Assembly (NCBI GenBank): GCA_019649035.1
Contig: BMAT01004146.1
Coordinates: 532,430 to 555,658, forward strand
Length of the DNA stretch: 23,229 bases
Source of the DNA: Elysia marginata
Taxonomy: Eukaryota; Mollusca; Gastropoda; Plakobranchidae
Direction: 5' to 3'
Position numbers and translations under genes: made by a program. Shown here in pieces: positions 12,283-19,900 of the stretch. The notes under the pieces are model-generated. The model saw only the letters and a list, made by a program, of their open reading frames with translations, was not told the DNA's origin and did no database searches. Each line of letters opens with the position of its first letter. The stretch's first letter is position 1.

Positions 12283-12858
12283 TAGTATGTAGGCCTATCA
12301 TGTTTCCCTCTTCAATATATAGTCTACAAGTACAATGCTTTTTTAAATGATTTGAAAACAACCTAGTATCCAACGAGACTTCGGGTTCAACGAGGATGTA
12401 ATGCCAGGCCCTACTATCTCGTTATATGCAAGGTTCACTGTACTGTACCACAGCGAGAGACAAGAGCTTTTCAAACTAGGCCTGCGGTTATCTAATTCTA
12501 ATAACATACACACCCTAATCTGATCTCCCCCCTTCCCTCTCCCTATCATGACAGGCCCTAGATTGGCTTGCACTGGTGTCCCTGCCTGCCTGCCCAGCAC
12601 AGTGATGAGTCAGTGACTTTGTCTTATCCCACCAGTCATAAGAGAGGAAAAATCTGAGCAGGGAGATGGATTTTTTACATTTTTTTTTTCTCGGCTCCTA
12701 ACTGCGATACCAACTTTGAATTAAGCGAATCCAACTCAACTGACTTCGAATTATTAGTCCAAATTAAATAAAGTAACAGAAGAAAAAACATAGGGAGAGA
12801 GAACTTCGAATGATGAGAAACTCGGATTATAAGACTCCGGTTTTTGAGGTTTCCACTG

Positions 12859-13807
12859 TAAAGGCATCGGCATTGTTTCTTTGTAGAGTGTAAATTGATG
12901 ACATATCTGAGAGGTCTATGTGAGACGATAAGTAGACTAGAAGAGAAAATTTTCATCACTGTAGTCAGAATTCAGAGCTTCCTTCAGTCATGAAGCAGAA
13001 TGACAAAGATTGTATTGCAAGACATGGTTATGCAAACATCTAGCAATAGTAACTGTAATGGCATGTTGGGTCAGCAAATCAACTGGGCCCACACAAGTAA
13101 AATTGTATTGCGTCAGAGTGGTCATGTATGGTTTGATTACAAATTGTGTGAGGCACCAGCAGCTGTCATAATTTTGTTTGCTAAGTGCGCTGTGTGCAGA
13201 TGGTTTTTTGTTTTTGGGTAGAAACACAGTGGCGAACAATACCAACCACTGTAACATTAGGCTAGTAGCCTGCTTGTAAAAGACTTGCATACAATAAAAG
13301 CCATGCCTTTCTTTGATTTGCAACCGCCATACATCAGTCTTCTTAAGAAAAATAATATTTTTTTTTTCCAATTTTTTCTAAATATGCATGTAAATTTCAT
13401 AAAAGCTTCCCAATTTGCCAGGTCCTCCTTTCTAATTACGAGGCTAATTTATATAGAAAAAATTTTTTATGTCTTCCAAATCCTTGCCGTTTTCCAGGGT
13501 TTCCAGATTATCAATGTTCCCGATTCAGAGGTCCCACGTATTTATATTTTTCATATAGAATTTAGTTTTTCATATTATTTATGGTAACTATGCAAATCTA
13601 TTTATTTTAGAATGGTTTACTTAAAGGAATGCCAAAAAAATTGACTTTTTCAATATATTTATCTTAAAAGATTTTGCGCCTAGAACATTTTGTATAAGAT
13701 GGCAAATCGCGCTTTTACAAATGTAAACTAAATAAATAATGAGAAAAGAATTCCTGGAGTTCTTCGCAAAAAGCAATGACAAGATCTTTACATCACAACT
13801 CTTAGCA
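12859..13807. other. P450 3' flank, overlapping possible outer transposon end
   Basis: Holds the candidate poly-A hexamer and the two candidate right ends of the outermost Tigger-like element. Overlapping open frames on both strands at 12988-13371 show no family resemblance and are not annotated as genes. Confidence 0.5.
13601..13606 (-). promoter_or_regulatory. Candidate polyadenylation hexamer for the P450
   Basis: AATAAA on the minus strand, about 200 bp past the stop codon. This is a reasonable 3' UTR length, but the region is AT-rich and the hexamer may occur by chance. If used, the 3' UTR would end inside or beside the outermost candidate Tigger-like element. Confidence 0.3.
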
Positions 13808-13913
13808 CTATGTGCGTGGCTTGAGTTTCAACCACATTCCATTCTTGCTCTGCAATGTGGCTTGGGCAAACCGTACAGGAGGGGGACGATCAGGAACTAG
13901 TTCTAATGTGAAT
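13808..13913 (-). other. P450 exon F (terminal coding exon with stop)
   Basis: 106 nt. The acceptor ttcatccag is preceded by a pyrimidine-rich stretch. The first base A completes AAA (Lys), then [34 protein letters not shown] and TAG. The pattern of a short beta strand (F.LEL), a Pro-rich turn, a Ser/Lys-Asn-Gly segment and a hydrophobic-basic end is the usual CYP4 C-terminus. It joins exon E at the matching phase 2. Confidence 0.9.
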
Positions 13914-16900
13914 CTGGATGAAAATTGGGAGAGAGGCAACAAAAAAAAAACCCATATAGCATCATGCAAAAAATCGAAATACCCACAGTCAAGCAAAACC
14001 AAATCTAATAGTTTGAGTGCTATGAAGTGAAATGTCCTCGGACAGCATGAGAGCAGATAAAAGGCTATCCAGCAGAAGTATTTATGACGGCAATATCATA
14101 TAACAAAGCAGATAAAACTTCAATCTGAAAAAACTTCATTTAAGAGGAACACTTCTATGTTTTCAAGTTACCGGTATTAACGAAATTTTGTTTGCATTCA
14201 TAAGAAGTAACATAAAACAATATCCTGCAACATATTTCATGAAGGAAAAAAGCGTAAGAAATAAAAATAAAAAGGTCAAATGAAAAATTACACCTTTTAA
14301 CCCTTTCAAGCCTGAGTCCTTACAGGCTGCCAACTCCTCCCACCTGGGCTCCTCAGCAAAATGGCTAGAAACTGGAGGCCTGCATTAAGCTCTATATCTT
14401 CAGGAATATTTTCACTCCCAGTCCATTGCCTGAAATCTATGAACACGGTAAATCTAGACCTATGCTCTGTGAATACCTCTGACCAATCAGTATTTATGTC
14501 ATCATCATGCAGCCTATTCCCTTCATCATCTATATCTATACCATCTCTGTCTTCAGGTCTACATTCTTTTGCAGAGCTAGAACTAGATCGAGATGAATTA
14601 TTCACATCTTCCAGATCTAAGTCCTCTTCACCGTCATTTCAGATGGGTATAAATTATTGATTTAATTCACGATCATTCTCGTCTGAATCGATAATTCAAT
14701 AACAGCAACTGCTGTGAACAATGTTTGCTTGTGGTGTGTCCCCGACGGCGTGCTTGGTTGTTAGAGTGCTCATTTCATGGTCAAAATATGCAAAAAAATA
14801 CAGAACTCAAAGAAAAAAAGTCTCAATTTATGGCCAGCACCATTATTCAACGCTCTGATGTCATGTGCCACAACCATAAGTTTATTGGCCAAATACTTTC
14901 AGAGTCTCAGTCAGGTATTATGAATGGAATGCTGAACCCAGTAAACCAGAAAATCCAGCAGAGATACAATCTAGTCATTCCATTTTTCCAGGGAATCCAA
15001 TATGGTAAGATTAAAAAATACTCAAATAAATCTAGCTAGCTCCCGTGGCCATTAGAACCAGGACACTCTTTTTCTGATAAGAGCTTGCCCACATACACAC
15101 AATTATTCTGATATCTCATAACCACTCTTGCTAACAAAACACCTTTTTTACTTAAGCACGCTCCCAAAACATTTTTTATTGGAAATATGTGGATGAATTG
15201 AAATAGGGCAATATTATCATAGATTTTTTCAGCCAACAATACTTACTTCCTCATGATTCTGCTGACCAATATTTTGATCTCATCAATGGCAAAGTGTTGA
15301 CCAATGCAATTTCTTGGTCCAGCAGAAAAAGGTACATAGCTGAAGGTATCTCTGTCCTTTGTTTGCTCTGGCAAGAAGCGCTCAGGTCTACAATGTGAAG
15401 AAAATTAACAATAGCTAAATCCAGTCTGCTTTAAGTATTGATCTCAAAATTTAAAGATAAATAGAAGTGAAAGGAAAATACAATTCTTTTAGACTCATCT
15501 TGAAATTCCTTAAACGCTAAAATCAATTTTTCAAGTAAACTAAACACGTTAATTTAAAAAACTGCAGTCTTTAGGCTTCTTTCTTATGAAATGGTGAAGA
15601 TATAGCCTTATAAACCTAGTACACGCTAGTCGAGATACAGTCCTGTAAAGATACTTTGAACACAATGGAATCAAAGTTTGACTTAAAATTATCCAAAACT
15701 TGAATCATCAACATGCAAAAATTACAATACAAAAGAAATAAAAATGGGTGATCTGAATATCATTTGCAATAAGCAAACATTCTAAATACTCTGGTTCTAA
15801 TATGTAGACTCTACTGTATTAAAACCCCACAGGAACAAAATTAAACTATGAAATTTAAATTATCAGTACTAGCCAGCTTGCCCCTTCTACGAGTGGTGAA
15901 AATGAACTATGACAGACTTACCCATAGATATGACTGAAATAAATTTACCTTGCTTGTGCAAAATGCATTACAAACCTCAGCGTTAATCATCGGAGGTTTG
16001 GCTAGTAAAAGCTATACTTTTATCATTGGTCTGTGCCAGATCTAGATTAGGCTAAATGTACTATCTGATGGCTGCATGGTTCGAGAAACCCTAAATTTGA
16101 TGTTCCGGATCGATATTGTATTCTTTTACTGTTAAGAGATTTAAGAAGTCCAAGAATCAAGAGTAAAACATTGCCTAAATCTAGATTAAATTGTGTTTTT
16201 TTTCCCACAACTAAATTTAGAGACTTTGTTGTGTGAGTATAAGCTATCTCAGTTCAAAGGTAGTTTCATCTATCAAACTAGATCTAAGTAATGATTTCAA
16301 GTCTGTTCTCAAAAGTAATTCCAATATAGAGTCTACGTTTGGGGGAAAAAAAACTCTAAGACCACAGATTTCACTAGTTTAAAAACTTTTGGTTTTGGTG
16401 GTGTTTTACTGTTGATTATAAGATTACAAACGGCAATAATTTGAGGTTGTTTTTTTTTTTTAACAAGTTACTCAAGGAATATAATTCATGGGAAAAAGTT
16501 CACAGTTTAAATTACATAGAAGCTTAATCACTAAAGGAACATGAATTCATTAACAGATATAAATACAGTTAACTTTTCAACTACAGTAGAATCCCTTTAA
16601 ACCGAAAGGCGGTAAACCAAAAAATACGATGATCCGCAAAAAAATCAAACAATTTTACAAGTCTCTTCTTTGTAACCATTCATGCGATAAACCGAAATGC
16701 TTCTAAGCGGCACTGACTTTAAAGCGAAACAATCTGAAGCGTCCACTCCCCCCCTCTGTCTCTCTCTTTCTTTTTATTTTTCCATCACTTCTTTAACTTG
16801 GGGAAAGGGAAGAACACTCCCAAGCCCTTACCGGATGATTGATTTAAAGCTGGATCTAGATCTACAGTCCTTGGGGAGTACCATCAGTGAAAAGGGGATG

Positions 16901-19900
16901 GGGGAGAAAGGAGCCCGAGTGGGAAAGAGAGGGGAAGGGGGAGGCCTAGTCTAGCTTGTGCTCAGGTGGCGTGTCTGCGTGTGTGTGTGGGCTCGCTTTG
17001 TCTGTGGTACTGAAACTGAATGACAGTGACAGTGATGTAACACGACTTGGTCATCAAGATTGGAACTTTTCTCACTGATGCATTGATGGGCCCCACATGT
17101 AGAGTGTGAGAGGTGTTGAGCTAGGCCAATCAAATTTACTGAGCTTTGTAATCTCTCTCTAAATCAAGACAACTGCGCATGCCTACAACACACCGTCATT
17201 GCGTCACACTGTCGCTGTCAGTCAGCGCAGTTAGCCTAGACCTATGATTGAGATTTCGCCTTGCAATACTCATTTTTATAATCTCTAGTCTTAGTCTCAG
17301 TTTTGCTGCAAGCGCTTTTCGGTTCACTTAAACCATGCATTCAGTCAAGATGTCCAAAAGAAGGCACACTGCTTACACGATTGAATTCAAACTTGAAATC
17401 TTATCCGAAGTGGAGGAAAAGAAGTTAACAAAAACGGAAATCTGCAAGAAACACAGCATCCCTAACCCAACGCTATCTACGATTTTGAAAGACAGAGAGA
17501 AGCTACAAAAGGCCCGTGATTACTCGAAATTCTGACCCGCTACAAAGAAAACGAAACTGCAGTCACGAAGAACTAGAGGATGCAGTGTTTGCCTGGTTTC
17601 GCCAAGCTAGGGCGATGAATGTTCCATTGTCAGGCCCAGTTGTTATAGGCAAGGCAGCGGAAATAGCACAGCTAATGAACTTTAATTTTACCCCTACTCC
17701 CAGTTGGGTGGAGAAGTTCAAACAGAGGGAAAAAAAATCAACAATGAACAAATGAACACACGTTATGTCCGTGCGCTTTATTGATTGAAAAATGCAAAGG
17801 GGAACAACTTGTGATTTTGCAGTTTTGAGGCTCGATTATTTCCCTTTAAAATTTATATAAAAAAACGGACTTATTTTAAACCAAAATGACTTTCAACCGA
17901 AATGGATTAGAAGGACCCCAAAATTTCGGTTTAAAGGGATTCTACTGTATCAGGAAAGAATTCATAATTTTTAAACAGTGGTATTATGAGTTTTTCTAGT
18001 TTTTCTTTTACATTGTAACTCTTTTTTATATACAAATTTAAAAAAAAAAGACACAAAATGCAGGAATAGGAAAAATCATCTTGATGAGCCAAAGGCCTGT
18101 CAATGGTCTTGATCCTGATCCCCATCTACTTGTGGGGATCAAAGAGCTGGCTTGACAGGGAAATCTATACAGAATTTGTATCTGTGCAGTGGCTTGTCGA
18201 CTTGTTTTTTGAATGAGTTAATACTTGGGGCAGTAACAGTGATTTGTGGGAGGCTATTCCATGTCTCAACTACCCTAAGACTGAAGTATTTTTTTCTGAT
18301 ATCTAGGTGGCAATTCTGTTTTGCGAGTTTGTAGCAATGACCTTTTGTTTTACTGTCTTTGTTGAATGTAAGATAGTCTTTTAAAATTAAACTTTTTGAA
18401 ATCTTTTGTTAGTTTGTATACTTCCATCAAATTTCTAGGTAGTCTAGCTTGGGAGGTCTAAGGCTTGTAGTCTTTGTTCATAGCTGAGATGTGATATATC
18501 TGGTTCTGGTTTTGTTGCCCTTGGTTGAACGTTTTCTATTAATATTGCGTCTGTTTTATTGAAAAGGGAACATACACAGTTCGCGTACACCAAATATGAG
18601 CGCACTAGGCTTTTGAAAAGTCGTTAGCATAGGTTTGTCAATAAAGTCATAAGAATTCTGATCAGTCCTCTTATGATCAGTCCCACAATTCTGTTGGCTT
18701 TATTTACTATTTACAATGACTTTTGTTATATACAGCGAACAATAAATATAAACAAAACAAAATTAATCTGCTTCCTTTTAGAGTAAAGAAAATAATTAAT
18801 GTAAAACTTTTTCATAGAAAATATGCTTTGAGCCATACTTAAACTCGTCTCGATCTTCCCATACTGTAGGGTTGGTATGCAAATGCATGATAGCTATTGT
18901 GACCAGAGTTCCCTTGGGGAAAACGTGCCCATCTATATCTGTGTCATCTATCAGCTCCCTTTGAATGAATGGGACTGGTGGGTACAGGCGCATTGACTCT
19001 TTCAGACACAAGGCTAATGTTTTCAGCTTAGACAAATCTGACCTGTATAAAAAAGAAAGAGCATCTTTGATTATATTCATTTATTTTTTTAAGGTGCACA
19101 AAACAGAGAATAACAATTTTTTTTTATCAATTGAAACAGAGCACAAAGTGACTAAGAAAAAAAAATTAAATAGATGCACAATTTGCACTTTTTTCTGACA
19201 GATGTTAAAGATATATGTATGCCCTTTAGAACTCATGACATCATTGTTTCCATTATTTATTTATGTCTCTGATTTTGTCACATTACAACAAACTAGGTTT
19301 TGCCAAATTTAGCACCGCAAATTGCTAAAAACATTAAATCTTTGGGTTTTTTTTTCAAAACGTAGAATTTTCATATTTATTTTTATTTCCGCAGAAAGCT
19401 ATTCTTTTTCTGCGGAAATATTTTTATGGCCTTATAAAATTGCCAAAGACAAGATTTAAAATTTCATTTACATGAACAAGCAACAAAAGACAATCATTTT
19501 TCCTACAACCCTGACTGCTAAGTTCTTCGTATTCTATATAAAATGTGAATGCATTTTTAATAAAACTATTTACTGATAAAGCAAAAAGTAATTTCTCAAG
19601 TATACTTGAATTACCATTGAATATGGTCTGAATCCCTCCCATCTAGAACTGCATCCACTTCTTCCTGAATTTGGGCCTGATACTCAGGATATTTTGCAAG
19701 ACAGTAGAGGAACCACATCGTACCAGAGGATGTTGTATCATGCCCTATGTGTAGGAGATGCATCAAGGTTTCAAACACAAGCATCCTTATTATAAATCTA
19801 TGTCACTTTGCCACTGTATAAGATAAGACATGCAGAGAGAAATTATTTAACAGTATCTCCCTTTTGGGTATCAGTCATACATTTATTCTTCCAATCACAT

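Larger units (their letters stand above)
11273..12440 (+). mobile_element. Second Tigger-like element nested in the first, with assembly gap
   Basis: The left end at 11273 (CAGTGAACCTCGATTTCAAC, TA before it) and right end at 12440 (inverted CAGTGAACCTTGCATATAAC, TA after it) agree in about 18 of 23 positions. Subterminal CAACGAGAC-like words recur on both sides (11303-11312 and 12373-12396). It contains a broken CENP-B-type transposase start at 12124. The 490-base run of N hides much of the left half, so the true length and amount of coding sequence are unknown. Confidence 0.78.
10439..12858. mobile_element. Tigger-like element, host of the inner insertion
   Basis: CAGTGGAAACCTCA at 10439-10452 is repeated inverted at 12845-12858, and both ends are flanked by TA (10437-10438 and 12859-12860). 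Beyond 14 bp the termini diverge, though both carry subterminal ATTCGAA words (near 10455, 12750 and 12807). No transposase coding is recognisable in its own sequence (10453-11272 plus 12441-12844). The inner element 11273-12440 lies wholly inside it. Without that insertion its length is about 1250 bp, typical of a deletion derivative. Confidence 0.72.
10322..13538. mobile_element. Possible outermost Tigger-like element enclosing the nested pair
   Basis: Left end TA then CAGTAGGACCTCGCTGATTG at 10322. A diverged inverted counterpart lies at 13538 (minus strand, TA then CGTGGGACCTCTGAATCGGG). The shared parts are the G-GGACCTC core and an AT(T/C)GGGAA block, with small indels. A second inverted match, AGGACCTGGCAAATTGGGAA, sits inside at 13426-13407, so the right border is ambiguous. 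No coding sequence is recognised. This is weaker than the two inner elements and could be two unrelated ends. Confidence 0.42.
15388..18838 (-). other. P450 intron D/E, 3451 bp, transposon-loaded
   Basis: Largest intron in the visible gene. It contains the Tigger-like element 16584-17947 and a CR1/L2-like LINE remnant 18139-18715. The remaining 1.2 kb (15388-16583) is AT-rich with no feature I can support. The intron is removed cleanly in the inferred mRNA, since the flanking exons join in frame. Confidence 0.8.

Noticed and set aside
12988-13371. Overlapping open frames of 127 aa (minus) and 73 aa (plus)
   Set aside because: No recognisable motif, low-complexity AT-rich context, mutual overlap on opposite strands; probably chance.
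14361-14660. 99-residue plus-strand open frame
   Set aside because: It is the antisense shadow of the piggyBac-like fragment.
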